Shown: positions 15,623 to 25,510 of the stretch, in pieces
Position numbering within the stretch: position 1 is the first letter of the stretch
Layout: every line of letters starts with the position of its first letter
Source of the DNA: Veillonellaceae bacterium
GTDB lineage: Bacteria; Bacillota; Negativicutes; Veillonellales; Dialisteraceae
Assembly (NCBI GenBank): GCA_025992895.1
Contig: DAJPGA010000001.1
Location: 879,001 to 943,000, forward strand
Direction of reading: 5' to 3'
DNA length: 64,000 nucleotides
The notes under the pieces: model-generated
Seen by the model: the letters and a program-made list of their open reading frames with translations, nothing else
What the model was told of the DNA's origin: nothing
The model's database searches: none
Made by a program: the position numbers and the translations under genes

Positions 15623-16414
15623 ATGAAAGATAGAGAAAAAATTCTTCGCTACTTTACGGCAACAGGCGAAGAAGCAAAGGACATGGCCATTCGCCTGCTG
15701 GATCTCGCCGATGCGGTAGACCGCGGCCGTCCTTTTGCTGTAGGGCCTTTTATGAGTCCCTTTGCCGCACAGGTCGGACAGACGATTGCCGCACATGCGG
15801 GAACCATCACGGCCAAAAGCTTCGGCGGTTACCACGAAGCTGAAAGAATAAAAGTAGCTTTTGTCGATGGCGGCTATGAAGGCCCCGTAGACTTCGGCAT
15901 CAAACTCCTCTCCGTCAAATGGGACGGCAGGTACCGCCTCATCGGACACAGGGATGTCCTGGGCTCCCTCATGGGCCTTGGCATCGACCGCGCTGTCCTG
16001 GGTGATATCCTCATGCAGGAAAACGGATGCCAGATCCTCTGCGATGCAGATATGGCACAGTGGATCATCGACAACTTCCATAAAGTCGCCATGGTCACCG
16101 TTACCGTCGAAGAAGTCCCGATGGAAGAACTCCATCCGCCGGAAAAGACAGCCAAGGAAGTACGCGCCACCGTCGCCTCCCTTCGCCTCGATGCCGTCGG
16201 AGCTGCGGGTTTCGGCCTTTCCAGGACGAAGATGGTCCAGCTCGTAGACGACCAGAGGACAGAAGTCAACTGGCAGCTCGCAAAAAGCGCCTCCCAGGCA
16301 GTCAAGCCGGGCGACGTCATCAGCGTCAGAGGGCGCGGAAGAATCGAAATCAAGGAAATCACCGGTAAAAGCCGCAAAGGCCGCATCGGGGTTTTGATAG
16401 AAAGATACCGCTAA
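15623..16414 (+). CDS. ylmH: YlmH-like S4-domain RNA-binding protein
   Basis: A 263-residue protein of the YlmH family. It has an N-terminal conserved domain starting MKDREKILRYF, a central domain (GGYHEAERIKVAFVDGGY) and a C-terminal S4 RNA-binding domain (DAVGAAGFGLSRTKMVQLVDDQRTEVNW...VKPGDVISVRGRGRIEI). YlmH binds ribosomal or tRNA-like RNA and is linked to rescue of stalled peptidyl-tRNA. The ATG at 15623 has GAGG 7 bases upstream and gives the usual N-terminus. The frame extends to 15575 without a good RBS. Confidence 0.9.
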   Translation: MKDREKILRYFTATGEEAKDMAIRLLDLADAVDRGRPFAVGPFMSPFAAQVGQTIAAHAGTITAKSFGGYHEAERIKVAFVDGGYEGPVDFGIKLLSVKWDGRYRLIGHRDVLGSLMGLGIDRAVLGDILMQENGCQILCDADMAQWIIDNFHKVAMVTVTVEEVPMEELHPPEKTAKEVRATVASLRLDAVGAAGFGLSRTKMVQLVDDQRTEVNWQLAKSASQAVKPGDVISVRGRGRIEIKEITGKSRKGRIGVLIERYR

Positions 16415-16523
16415 GGTTTTGCGGCAGAGGAAGCAGGAAGCTGCTGCACGCCGGCCGGGGAAACCCGACATTTCCTTTGCCATAGAGGCATGCGTCACAC
16501 ATCGTACACTAGGAGGAAATTTT

Positions 16524-17372
16524 ATGATCACACCGATGGACATTCACAACAAGACATTCTCCAAACAGATCAGGGGATACTCTTCCGAAGAAGTCAACAG
16601 CTTCCTCGAAGAACTCGCAGGCGATTACGAAAGAATCTACCGCGAACACCGTGAAATGGAAGAAGAGATGGACGCCATCAAGACAAAGCTCCGCAACTAT
16701 GAAAAGATGGAAGAAACCATGTCCAGCACCCTCGTCATGGCTCAGCAGACCGCTGAAAACGTGAAGAGAAATGCGAACAAGGAAGCAGAACTCTCCATCC
16801 GCGAGGCACAGAATGAAGCCAGAAAGATCGTTTCCGACGCTGAAGCAGCACGCCGTAAAATGAATGCAGACCTTCTGAAAACAGAAGGAGACATGAACCT
16901 TTATATCGAAAAGCTCCTGTCCAACTTCAAATCCGCGCTTTCCCTGATTGAATCTGCCAAAGCCGCACAGGCTCCGCAGCCGATCCAGACTGCTCCGAAG
17001 ACGCAGGAAGCTCCGGCTGCTCCAGCCGCTCCTGAAGAAGCACCGGCTGAAGACATTCCGGTCCAGACAGAAGAAACTGCCGAGGCACCGGCAGAAGAAG
17101 CGCCAGCTGCAGAAGCAGCCTCCGAAAGCGAAGAAGCTCCATCTGAAGATACTGCAGAAGCTGCTCTTGCTGACGAAGTCAAAGCTGACGTAGAAACAGA
17201 TGAAGCCGCTGAAGAAACGGAAGAAACCGCTGAAACAGCAGAAGCTGAACCTTTCGCAGAAGCGGAAGAAGAAGCGGCTGCTGATACAGAAGAAGAAAAA
17301 GAAGAAGAAAAAGGCGCCAACGTATTCGACGTGGCTGCTGAAACCGTAAAGAAGGAGGAAAAGAAGGACTAA
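16524..17372 (+). CDS. divIVA: DivIVA-family cell division/polarity protein with acidic low-complexity tail
   Basis: A 282-residue coiled-coil protein. Residues 1-60 form the DivIVA membrane-binding domain (MITPMDIHNKTFSKQIRGYSSEEVNSFLEEL). A coiled coil follows to about residue 145. The remainder is an Ala/Glu/Pro-rich tail with repeated EEAPA and AEAA words, ending in EKEEEKGANVFDVAAETV. DivIVA marks curved membranes and organises poles and septa. The start at 16524 is set by AGGAGGAAA (16511-16519). SpeE follows after 4 bases. Confidence 0.92.
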   Translation: MITPMDIHNKTFSKQIRGYSSEEVNSFLEELAGDYERIYREHREMEEEMDAIKTKLRNYEKMEETMSSTLVMAQQTAENVKRNANKEAELSIREAQNEARKIVSDAEAARRKMNADLLKTEGDMNLYIEKLLSNFKSALSLIESAKAAQAPQPIQTAPKTQEAPAAPAAPEEAPAEDIPVQTEETAEAPAEEAPAAEAASESEEAPSEDTAEAALADEVKADVETDEAAEETEETAETAEAEPFAEAEEEAAADTEEEKEEEKGANVFDVAAETVKKEEKKD

Positions 17373-17376
17373 GCCT

Positions 17377-18234
17377 ATGGAAGAGAAACAATACGTCACC
17401 GAATGGGCCAATGAAAACCTTGGTCTCACACTGAAAATCACAAAAATGCTCCATGAAGAACAGACACCGTACCAGAAGATTCAGATTGCTGATACCCTCG
17501 AATACGGCCGCCTGCTCATTCTTGACGGCGTTTTCCAGACGTCCGTCAAAGATGAATGGACATACCACGAGATGATCTCCCACGTGCCGCTCATGCTGCA
17601 CCCGAATCCGGAAAGAGTACTCATCATCGGCGGCGGTGACGGCGGCGTAGCCAGAGAAGTCTGCCGTCACGACTGCGTCAAGCAGGTCGACCTCTGCGAC
17701 ATCGACGGCCGCGTCATTGAACTCTCCAAGGAATACTTCCCGACCATCGCATCCGCACTTCTTGATCCGCCGGAAAAGCTTCATGTCCATGTAGGAGACG
17801 GCATCGCCTTTGCGAAATCTGTCAAGGACTTCTATGATGTCATCATCATCGACTGCTCCGATCCGATCGGACCCGGTGAAGGCCTTTTCACCCGCGAATT
17901 CTACAAGAGTGCCCATGAAGCCCTCCGCGAAGACGGACTCATCGTCCAGCAGACCGAGTCCCCGATCGTGCAGCAAAAGACCGTCCATGACGTCTACAAG
18001 GCCATGGGAGACGTATTCCCGATTGTCAGGATGTACTACTCCCACGTGCCGATCTATCCGGCCTGCATGCATTCCTTCATGCTTGCATCCAAGGTGCATG
18101 ATCCGCTCCGCACCGGCGTAAGACGTCCGGTTCCGCAGCCGATGAAGTACTACAACAGAACGATCCAGAAGAGCTGCTTCGTCCTGCCAAACTTCATCAA
18201 GGAACTCCTCTACAAAGGAAACCTGAGCTTCTAA
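17377..18234 (+). CDS. speE: Polyamine aminopropyltransferase (spermidine synthase)
   Basis: A 285-residue enzyme transferring aminopropyl from decarboxylated S-adenosylmethionine to putrescine. The N-terminal beta domain reads YQKIQIADTLEYGRLLILDG. The Rossmann core has the GGGDGGVAREV nucleotide loop, the DLCDIDGRVIELSK acidic strand and DVIIIDCSDPIGPGEGLFT with the catalytic Asp. Length is typical. It is translationally linked to divIVA and ends in a terminator. A PotE-like permease gene lies at 34 kb, and no speD or decarboxylase is in the window. Confidence 0.94.
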   Translation: MEEKQYVTEWANENLGLTLKITKMLHEEQTPYQKIQIADTLEYGRLLILDGVFQTSVKDEWTYHEMISHVPLMLHPNPERVLIIGGGDGGVAREVCRHDCVKQVDLCDIDGRVIELSKEYFPTIASALLDPPEKLHVHVGDGIAFAKSVKDFYDVIIIDCSDPIGPGEGLFTREFYKSAHEALREDGLIVQQTESPIVQQKTVHDVYKAMGDVFPIVRMYYSHVPIYPACMHSFMLASKVHDPLRTGVRRPVPQPMKYYNRTIQKSCFVLPNFIKELLYKGNLSF

Positions 18235-18246
18235 ATATTAGTAAGT

Positions 18247-18294
18247 AAAAGAGACTGTAAAAGTGCCAATGAGCATTTCTGCAGTCTCTTTTTT
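18247..18294 (+). terminator. Terminator after speE
   Basis: AAAAGAGACTG (18247-18257) pairs with CAGTCTCTTTT (18282-18292), ending in TTTT. Confidence 0.88.
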
Positions 18295-18386
18295 GCTGGA
18301 ATTTTTCAAAAGGGAAATAGGCCGCCATTTCCCCAAAACGCATTTAAAGGCACCTTTTCCGTCCTGTATTCGCGCAAAATAAAGGA

Positions 18387-18408
18387 GGTCGGGAGGGAAG
18401 TCCCGACC
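18387..18408 (-). terminator. Hairpin downstream of the Cache-GGDEF gene
   Basis: GGTCGGGA and TCCCGACC pair around 6 bases. On the minus strand it is followed by TCCTTTATTTT, a weak T tract, 44 bases past the stop at 18452. Confidence 0.55.
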
Positions 18409-18451
18409 CCCAAGGAAGGGCGTTTTTGGTGAAATTTGAATCATTTATCCC

Positions 18452-19972
18452 TTAATGCCATCTCGTTTCTTCCGGAGATATGCCTCGCCTTTCCATTTCA
18501 GGATGATGGTCATAGAATTCGGATTTGTTCTTGTACATTTCCTCATCCGCTCTCTGGAAGACATCCATGTAGCTGTTGTCCGTGCCGGGCACATAGCTTG
18601 CCATGCCGGCTGCGAGGACGACCTGGCCCGGAAGCTCGCGGTAAGATTCGGAGTGGTCCCTCATCCTCTGACGGAATCCGCGGATCATTTCGCCGCAGAG
18701 ATCGGAGAGCTTGTTTTCCATGATGATGACAAATTCATCGCCGCCGATACGGTAGATTTCCGAGCGCGGGAATTCCTCCGTCAGGAGCTGGTAACCGTTG
18801 CGGATGAGGTAGTCGCCTGCTGCATGGCCCTGCGTGTCATTGACATGCTTAAGGTTGTTGACGTCGAAGACCATGACAGAGAAGATAGCGGTGCCTTCGT
18901 TGATCTTGTCCCCGATTTCCGTGATGCGTTCGATATAGGAAGAACTATTGCCGGCGCCTGTCAGCGTATCGGTATGGGACATCTTGAAAATGCGGCGGAG
19001 AATACTCGTCATCGTGAGAATCAGGATAGCGGAAATCGCTGCCGTCAGAAGGAATATCGTGTACGTCATGACATCCTGCTTGTAGTTCAGTTCCGCTTCA
19101 GGGACAAGAATGGCCAGACGCATGCCGTTTTTGATCTGGCTGCTTTCCACGAAGACGCGGTTCTGGTGATCCATGTAGCTTGTCGACAGGCTGTCACGGG
19201 TAGGATCCATGATCTTTTCAATCGTTTCCTGCGGGATATGGACAGAACGGTTGCCGTCAAAGAGGAGATCCCCTCTGGGGCCGAAGAGAACGGCAAAGCC
19301 TGATTCATACGCCGTCATGTTATTGATGCGTTTGCAGAATTCATCGAAGTCGATATCTGCGCCGACGATGCCGATCAGGGTATCGCCCTTGTAAATCGGA
19401 CGGACATAGGAAATACACTGGCCGCCCATCATCGTATTGTAGTAAGGAGGAAGCCAGGTCGGTTCCTTGCGGGAAACCGGCACATAGTACCAGCCTACAT
19501 GGTTCATGTCGTCTTCTTCAAATTTATGCAGATTGACCGGCGTCAGTTTGAGGACGCTGATCCCGTCTGCCGAGCGCGCTACATTGTAGCCTGCCTGCGG
19601 GTTGTCCGTGAGTTCCGGGCTTAAGCGGTAGTAGAGGGAAGCAATCTTGAAATTCTCAGAGAGAAGATGGTAGCCAAGATTTTCCGTCTTGTCTTCGTAA
19701 GCGGAGAGGAATGCAGGATCCTTCAGGAGGGAAAGGTCGTCAGGGACGATGTCCGCATAGCTGGCGGTCAGTGCATTGACCGTCTGCGCCGTTACACGCA
19801 GCGTATCATTCAGCTCTTCCATATCCGTCTGCTGGATGGACTTCATAATCGCGCGGTTATCATTGCTGCTGATTTCGCGGAATGTGAAAGTGGAGATGCC
19901 GCCAATCAGAGCCGCTGCGAGCATGATGCCCATGACCAGTATGATGATCAAGTGCTTTTGCAGCTGTTTCAT
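18452..19972 (-). CDS. Membrane Cache-domain diguanylate cyclase
   Basis: A 506-residue inner-membrane signalling protein. One transmembrane helix (about 8-30), an extracytoplasmic sensor of about 240 residues with single/double Cache features (GWYYVPVSRKEPTWLPPYYNTMMGG, YKGDTLIGIVGADIDFDEF), a second helix (about 305-325) and a GGDEF domain with intact RIGGDEF (GG at 410). Intact GGDEF predicts synthesis of cyclic di-GMP. No RxxD inhibitory site precedes it at the usual distance. Its start overlaps the upstream 7TM coiled-coil gene by 4 bases, so the two are co-translated and probably act together. Confidence 0.9.
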   Translation of the reverse strand: MKQLQKHLIIILVMGIMLAAALIGGISTFTFREISSNDNRAIMKSIQQTDMEELNDTLRVTAQTVNALTASYADIVPDDLSLLKDPAFLSAYEDKTENLGYHLLSENFKIASLYYRLSPELTDNPQAGYNVARSADGISVLKLTPVNLHKFEEDDMNHVGWYYVPVSRKEPTWLPPYYNTMMGGQCISYVRPIYKGDTLIGIVGADIDFDEFCKRINNMTAYESGFAVLFGPRGDLLFDGNRSVHIPQETIEKIMDPTRDSLSTSYMDHQNRVFVESSQIKNGMRLAILVPEAELNYKQDVMTYTIFLLTAAISAILILTMTSILRRIFKMSHTDTLTGAGNSSSYIERITEIGDKINEGTAIFSVMVFDVNNLKHVNDTQGHAAGDYLIRNGYQLLTEEFPRSEIYRIGGDEFVIIMENKLSDLCGEMIRGFRQRMRDHSESYRELPGQVVLAAGMASYVPGTDNSYMDVFQRADEEMYKNKSEFYDHHPEMERRGISPEETRWH

Positions 19973-21042
19973 AGGCTCTCCTTTCCGCTTTCGCCGGCAT
20001 TGAGATCCTCCAGCCGGCTCCTTGCTTCATCGAGTGCCTGCTGTGTTTCTTTCTGCCTGGATTCAGAGCGGTCCAGCGCTTCCATCGTTTTCTTGTGGCT
20101 GTCCTGTTCCTTATCGAGGTCATGCTTTGTCTTGAGTTCTTTATACTGCGCTTCTTCAAGTGCTTTCTGCGTTTCCTTCGTCTTGGCTTCGGAACGGTCC
20201 AGCGCTTCGAGCGCTTTCTGATGGTCGTCCTGCTGTTTCTTGAAAATGCCCTTGTATTTGGCAAGCTTTTCCTGCGTCCTGCGTTCCTGGGACTGCGATT
20301 CCTCGAGCGCCTTGATGGTCCGTTTCTGTTCTGTCAGGGCAAAGCGCAGATCACGGTCGCTTTCAAGATCCTGTACCTTGAAGAAATGCCAGAGGTAAAG
20401 AATCATGGTGCCGATCGTTGCGCCGATATTGATAGACGCAAAGGACGTGAAGGCAAGCTGAAGGATGCCGGAAATGATGAGCACGCCGAAAACAGCTGCC
20501 AGGCAGTACCTGTCTTCCTTGATGATACGGTCACGGCGCTGATGGATTTTGAAAAGGCAGTGCCCGTAAATGATGGCAAGGATACCATAGAAACAGAGGA
20601 ATCCAGGGCCTCTCAGGTAGTTATTGTGCACGTCGTAGAAATAGAAGAACCCCGTGAACTGCGTCACGCCAAGGAGCACAAGGCCGATGACTGCCAGAAT
20701 TTCATTGAAATAGAGCCAGGCGGCGGAACGGACTCTGAGACGGGCATGGAGATAGTACGTGAATTCCACAGCAAAAACAAGCATCAGGACATAGACAGCA
20801 ATATTGGCCGACTGCGAAATCCAGATGCCAAGCTCCGATTCATCCCCGCGGTAAAGGCAGGAGAGGCTGTCGCATGAAATCGTCAGCACATTCGTCAGGA
20901 GCAGAAGCCAGAGACGTTTCCCCGGCTTGTCATGTTCAGGGATCCTATGCGTCGTCAGGAGAGCGATGATGAGGGAAATGATGCATCCCCAGAATTCCAG
21001 GCTGACCTGCAGTATGGTAGGAATAGATATATTGATAGACAT
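19969..21042 (-). CDS. 7TM membrane protein with cytoplasmic coiled coil, partner of the GGDEF protein
   Basis: A 357-residue protein. Residues about 1-225 hold seven hydrophobic segments, like the 7TM sensors that precede GGDEF or kinase domains. Instead of an enzyme there is a long charged coiled coil (about 230-345) with an internal duplication: KALEALDRSEAKTKETQKALEEAQ-like units occur twice about 38 residues apart. No GGDEF, EAL, HisKA or HAMP motif is present. The 4-base overlap with the Cache-GGDEF gene suggests a two-protein receptor or scaffold. Function is unknown. Confidence 0.75.
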   Translation of the reverse strand: MSINISIPTILQVSLEFWGCIISLIIALLTTHRIPEHDKPGKRLWLLLLTNVLTISCDSLSCLYRGDESELGIWISQSANIAVYVLMLVFAVEFTYYLHARLRVRSAAWLYFNEILAVIGLVLLGVTQFTGFFYFYDVHNNYLRGPGFLCFYGILAIIYGHCLFKIHQRRDRIIKEDRYCLAAVFGVLIISGILQLAFTSFASINIGATIGTMILYLWHFFKVQDLESDRDLRFALTEQKRTIKALEESQSQERRTQEKLAKYKGIFKKQQDDHQKALEALDRSEAKTKETQKALEEAQYKELKTKHDLDKEQDSHKKTMEALDRSESRQKETQQALDEARSRLEDLNAGESGKESL

Positions 21043-21558
21043 ATGAGATCCTTCTTGCAGTAAAGAATCCGAAGAACCCGTAGACCTGCGGATGCCGGCT
21101 CGTTCTTCGTATATGTATCTACCCTAATTTTATCATGATTCATTATAAGTGTAAAATTATTTTAATAACTCTTTTATATTTAATTTATATTTTACAAAAG
21201 GTAAAAATGGATGAAAAAGCAGCGGAGGGGCGATAAAAGGGGAAAATGAAAAGTATCGCAAAATGAAGGAAAATGGTGGATTTCAGGAGAATTTCGCAAA
21301 AACAGGAAATTTGATTTTCAGAAGCTTTTGGACCATTCGAAGGGAAAACTGCGCAGGAAGGGGCCAGTGAAAATATAGATGCGGGGTATATACTAAAACT
21401 GCTATTTGTCCTGTAACAGACTGGAGGAAAAGGAAGGGGAGCAAGAGTCAGAAAGCGGAAAGTGCAGGATTTCAAAAAGAGTACCATTGTCTCAGCGACC
21501 ATAGAGGCGATATAATATAGAAAAGGTTCAAAGGCTGTTGTATAAAACGGAGGCGGTA
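21043..21558. other. Intergenic region between divergent genes
   Basis: No gene is evident. The left part is AT-rich and should hold the minus-strand promoter for the gene starting at 21042. TTGTCT (21487-21492) with TATAAT (21511-21516) at 18-base spacing is the likely plus-strand promoter of the methyltransferase. Confidence 0.55.
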
Positions 21559-22308
21559 ATGATGGAGTCCCTGACGAAACTCAATTGTCCCTGTTTAAGG
21601 GAAAAAGCAGTGAAAGCAATGTACAAAGGCATGAATTTGATGACAATTCCCTTGTCACGCTGGGGACTGTCCCATGTGGAAATCCATGACGATGCTGACA
21701 TCCTGGATATCGGATGCGGCGGAGGCAGGAACATCCAGCGCCTTCTCCGCGCAGCACCGAAAGGCCATGTGACAGGCATCGACCCGTCCGAGACAGCGGT
21801 ATCCCTGTCCTTTGCACTGAACCGCGAAGCCATTGCGGACGGACGCTGTGACGTCTATGAAGGAACGGCGGACATTCTCCCTTTCGGAGACAACCGCTTC
21901 GATCTTGTCATGGCATCAGAAACGATGTACTTCTGGAAGAATCCGGATGAATGCGTCAGGGAAATTCTCCGCGTACTGAAGCCGGGCGGCATTTTCCTTG
22001 CCGTCAATTCCAAAGGCGGCACCTGCCCCCTCGATGACATCTACGAGAAGATCATCCCGGGCATGAAGATTTTCCATCAGGAAGAACTCGAAGAACTTTT
22101 CCTGAATGCAGGTTTCCGCGACCTGGATACCGATTACAAACTGGGAGCCCTCGCTCTTACGGCTGTGAAGCCGATGACCAAGCTTGACGCCGTCAGGAAG
22201 AGACTCCTCCTCAAGGAACCGGCATCCTACGGAAAGATTGCCATCATGGCAGGCATCCTTGCGCTGATCGGTGTCGCTATCGCTGCGGGGTCCAAGAAGA
22301 AAGAATAA
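21559..22308 (+). CDS. Class I SAM-dependent methyltransferase with C-terminal membrane helix
   Basis: A 249-residue protein with a Methyltransf_11-type core. Motif I is ILDIGCGGGRNIQRLL, followed by GIDPSETAVSLS, LPFGDNRFDLVMASETMYFW and LKPGGIFLAVN. An unusual C-terminal hydrophobic segment (IAIMAGILALIGVAIAAG) followed by SKKKE could anchor it to the membrane. GGAGGCGG upstream supports the ATG at 21559 over 21538. The acceptor is unknown; a lipid or quinone-type substrate is conceivable given the anchor. Confidence 0.85.
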   Translation: MMESLTKLNCPCLREKAVKAMYKGMNLMTIPLSRWGLSHVEIHDDADILDIGCGGGRNIQRLLRAAPKGHVTGIDPSETAVSLSFALNREAIADGRCDVYEGTADILPFGDNRFDLVMASETMYFWKNPDECVREILRVLKPGGIFLAVNSKGGTCPLDDIYEKIIPGMKIFHQEELEELFLNAGFRDLDTDYKLGALALTAVKPMTKLDAVRKRLLLKEPASYGKIAIMAGILALIGVAIAAGSKKKE

Positions 22309-22323
22309 AAGAAAAAGTCATAT

Positions 22324-22368
22324 AAGAGAGCTTATGGACGAGACTGTTCCAAGGCTCTCTTTTTTTTG
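22324..22368 (+). terminator. Terminator of the methyltransferase gene
   Basis: AAGAGAGC (22324-22331) pairs with GCTCTCTT (22354-22361), followed by T. Confidence 0.85.
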
Positions 22369-22527
22369 CCCTGAATCATCGTTTATACGTAATATACTGC
22401 ATAATGTGCATATGGAGGTTTTAGGAATTTACAAAATATGTATGCAACTTTATTCGATAAATACGACTTATTTCCAAAATATATGCAGAAAATTCCAAAA
22501 AAGTTGAAAAAAATACAGTTTTGCCTA

Positions 22528-22591
22528 TTGCGTAATTATACATTGCGTTGTATAATTATTTCATCTTCAGAAAAGCCCCCGTGAAGGGCTT
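22528..22591 (+). promoter_or_regulatory. argGH promoter with a perfect palindromic operator candidate and leader hairpin
   Basis: TTGCGT (22528-22533) and TATAAT (22551-22556) are spaced 17 bases. TAATTATACA (22533-22542) and TGTATAATTA (22549-22558) form a perfect 10-bp inverted repeat with a 6-base spacer covering the -10 box, as expected of a repressor site. It may be an ArgR-type box, though the sequence is not a close match to the Bacillus consensus. A small hairpin AAGCCC/GGGCTT follows in the leader (22573-22591). Confidence 0.65.
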
Positions 22592-22632
22592 GAGAAATTG
22601 TCTATTACTTATTTGGAAAGGCGGTCATCATT

Positions 22633-23886
22633 ATGACAGATATCAATGGCGTTAAAAAAGTAGTTCTTGCTTATTCCGGTGGACTGGATACATCCGTTAT
22701 CATTCCGTGGCTGAAAGAAAATTATGGCTGCGAAGTTATTGCCTGCACCGTAAACCTCGGGCAGCCGGAAGACTTCGATGCCATTCATGAAAAAGCACTG
22801 AAATCCGGTGCATCCGCTGCTGAAACCCTCGACGTAAGAAAAGAATTCATCGAAGAATACGCTTACAACGTACTGAAAGCTGACGGCATCTATGAAGGCA
22901 AGTACCTCCTGGGCACCTCCTTCGCTCGTCCGCTCATCGGCAAATGCCTCGTCGACATGGCCAAGAAGTACGGCGCTGACGCTATCTGCCACGGCGCTAC
23001 CGGCAAGGGCAATGACCAGGTCCGTTTCGAACTGACCATCAAAGCACTCGCTCCGCATATGAAAATCATCGCTCCATGGAGAATCTGGGACATGAAATCC
23101 AGAGAAGATGAAATGAAGTACGCTGAAGAACATGGCGTGCCGATCGACAAGTACGATGAAAAGCAGTCCGACGAAGAAAAGGCTGCCCAGAAATATCCGT
23201 ACTCCATGGACTGGAACATGTGGCACCTGTCCCATGAAGGCGACGACCTGGAAAATCCGGCAAACGCTCCTCACAAGGATATGTACCTCGTCACCTGCGA
23301 TCCGGAAGACGCTCCTGACAAGCCGGAATTCGTTTCCATCGACTTCGAAGCAGGCGTACCGGTTGCTGTCAATGGCAAGAAGATGGACGGCGTTGAACTC
23401 GTCAACACACTGAATGCTATCGGTGCCAAGAACGGCGTAGGCATCAACGACCTCGTTGAAAACAGACTCGTAGGCATGAAATCCCGTGGCGTTTATGAAA
23501 ACCCATGCGGCTCCATCCTCTTCTACGCACACACCGAACTCGAAAGACTCTGCCTTGACCGCGCTACCTTCCACTTCAAGGAAGTCGCAGCTGTCAAATA
23601 CAGCGAACTCGTATACGACGGCATGTGGTTTGCACCGCTCCGTGAAGCACTGCAGGCATTTGCCGACAAGACCTCTGAAACTGTCACCGGTACTGTCAAA
23701 CTCCGTCTCTACAAAGGCAACATCATGAGCGCAGGCGCAACAAGCCCGTACTCCCTCTACAACGAAGAATTCGTAACCTTTGGTGAAGACGACGTTTACA
23801 ACCAGGCTGATGCAGAAGGCTTCATCAACCTCTTCGGACTTCCGCTCACCATCAGAGCCCTGATGAAGGAGAAGAATGAAAAATGA
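22633..23886 (+). CDS. argG: Argininosuccinate synthase
   Basis: A 417-residue enzyme condensing citrulline and aspartate with ATP hydrolysis to AMP. The ATP-binding P-loop is [10 protein letters not shown]. Other family blocks are [36 protein letters not shown] and the C-terminal [30 protein letters not shown] site lies upstream. The argH start overlaps the stop by 4 bases. Regulation is probably through the palindromic promoter region. Confidence 0.97.
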   Translation: MTDINGVKKVVLAYSGGLDTSVIIPWLKENYGCEVIACTVNLGQPEDFDAIHEKALKSGASAAETLDVRKEFIEEYAYNVLKADGIYEGKYLLGTSFARPLIGKCLVDMAKKYGADAICHGATGKGNDQVRFELTIKALAPHMKIIAPWRIWDMKSREDEMKYAEEHGVPIDKYDEKQSDEEKAAQKYPYSMDWNMWHLSHEGDDLENPANAPHKDMYLVTCDPEDAPDKPEFVSIDFEAGVPVAVNGKKMDGVELVNTLNAIGAKNGVGINDLVENRLVGMKSRGVYENPCGSILFYAHTELERLCLDRATFHFKEVAAVKYSELVYDGMWFAPLREALQAFADKTSETVTGTVKLRLYKGNIMSAGATSPYSLYNEEFVTFGEDDVYNQADAEGFINLFGLPLTIRALMKEKNEK

Positions 23887-25310
23887 GTGAAATGATGTGG
23901 GGAGGCCGCTTCACGAAAGCCGAGGAAAAGAATGCGCTGGATTTCAACGCCTCCATTTCCTACGACTGCCGGATGTACAGGGAAGATATCGCCGGATCGA
24001 TCGCCCATGCGAAAATGCTGGCCGCTCACGGCATCATCTCCGCTGAAGATCAGGGAAAAATCACAGCGGGCCTCAAGAAAATCAAGAAACAGATCGATGA
24101 GGGACAGTTTGACTTCTCCATCGAACTCGAAGATATCCATATGAATATCGAAAAGCGGCTGACGGACGACATCGGCGATGCCGGTGCCCGCCTTCACACC
24201 GCAAGGTCCAGAAACGACCAGTGCGCCCTGGATCTCCATATGTACATGAAGCGCCAGATCGGCCGTCTCTCTGAAAAGCTCATCGCTGTCGAGAGCGCAC
24301 TCCTCGCAGCTGCCGTCAAGTACAAGGACGTCATCATCCCGGGATATACCCATATGCAGCGTGCGCAGCCTGTCTACTTCGCGCACCACATGCTCGCATA
24401 CTTTGCGATGCTCGAAAGAGACTTCAAACGCCTCGAAGACTGCTACGAAGCCTGCGACATGTCCCCGATCGGAGCATGCGCTCTGGCGGGCACGACCTAT
24501 GACACCAATCCGCTCGAAGAAGCAGAGGACCTCCATTTCTCCTCTGTCTATGGAAACAGCCTGGACGCCGTCTCTGACAGAGACTACCTCCTGCAGTTCC
24601 TGTCCTTCACGTCCATCTGCGCCATGCACCTGTCCCGCCTGTCTGAAGAATTCATTTACTGGAGCACCAGCGAATTCCAGTTCATCGAACTCGACGACGG
24701 CTATTCCACAGGAAGCTCCATCATGCCCCAGAAGAAAAATCCGGACATGTGCGAACTCATCCGCGGAAAGACAGGCCGTGTCTACGGGCATCTCATCGGC
24801 CTTCTCACTGTCATGAAGGGACTTCCGCTTGCCTATGACAAGGACATGCAGGAAGACAAGGAAGGCGTATTCGATGCCATCGACACGCTCTACTTTGCCC
24901 TCGACATCTATGCCGGCATGATTTCCACCATGACCGTCAATGGCGACAAGACCCGTGAAGCCCTTGAACACGACTTCTCGAATGCCACCGACATGGCAGA
25001 CTACCTTGCCAAGAAAGGACTTCCTTTCCGCCAGGCTCATGCTGTTGTCGGCAGCGCCGTCCATTACTGCATCGAACACCACAAGTACCTTCTGGATCTC
25101 ACCATGGACGAATTCAAATCCATGAGCCCTCTCTTTGAGGAAGACATCCTGGAAGCACTGAAAATCGAAAACTGCGTCAACCTCCGTGAAAGCTACGGCG
25201 GCACCGGACGCAAGTCCATCGAAAGACAGGAAGCCCATGCCTCCGAAACCATCGCCAAGATGAAGGAAGCCTCCGCATCCTGGAAGGAAGAAATGGCTTT
25301 CCTGGACTAA
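23883..25310 (+). CDS. argH: Argininosuccinate lyase
   Basis: A 475-residue enzyme of the fumarase/aspartase superfamily, splitting argininosuccinate to arginine and fumarate. N-terminal [15 protein letters not shown], the substrate-binding [10 protein letters not shown], and the flexible catalytic loop [15 protein letters not shown] containing the active-site Ser are all present. Length is slightly above the usual 460. It is co-translated with argG. Confidence 0.97.
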   Translation: MSEMMWGGRFTKAEEKNALDFNASISYDCRMYREDIAGSIAHAKMLAAHGIISAEDQGKITAGLKKIKKQIDEGQFDFSIELEDIHMNIEKRLTDDIGDAGARLHTARSRNDQCALDLHMYMKRQIGRLSEKLIAVESALLAAAVKYKDVIIPGYTHMQRAQPVYFAHHMLAYFAMLERDFKRLEDCYEACDMSPIGACALAGTTYDTNPLEEAEDLHFSSVYGNSLDAVSDRDYLLQFLSFTSICAMHLSRLSEEFIYWSTSEFQFIELDDGYSTGSSIMPQKKNPDMCELIRGKTGRVYGHLIGLLTVMKGLPLAYDKDMQEDKEGVFDAIDTLYFALDIYAGMISTMTVNGDKTREALEHDFSNATDMADYLAKKGLPFRQAHAVVGSAVHYCIEHHKYLLDLTMDEFKSMSPLFEEDILEALKIENCVNLRESYGGTGRKSIERQEAHASETIAKMKEASASWKEEMAFLD

Positions 25311-25359
25311 GACGAAACCACGGCATTCCGCCTGGTATAGACAATTTCACACGGGAAAG

Positions 25360-25384
25360 GCTCTCCGAAGAGGGGAGCTTTTTC
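25360..25384 (+). terminator. Terminator of argGH
   Basis: GCTCTCC pairs with GGGGAGC (one G-T pair), preceded by A and followed by TTTTT. Confidence 0.75.
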
Positions 25385-25510
25385 TGTTTTTTATGCGGAT
25401 TCAGGCAGTATTCATATTAAAATCATATCGAAAAAAGTTGTTATGAAATCCTGCTTCTTGGTATAATATATGTATATAAAATAAAGAAAGAACCAGATCG
25501 GGGGAAATGT

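Noticed and set aside
19969..21042. Sensor histidine kinase call for the 7TM coiled-coil protein
   Set aside because: No phospho-acceptor H-box or ATP-binding N/G boxes are present after the membrane segments.
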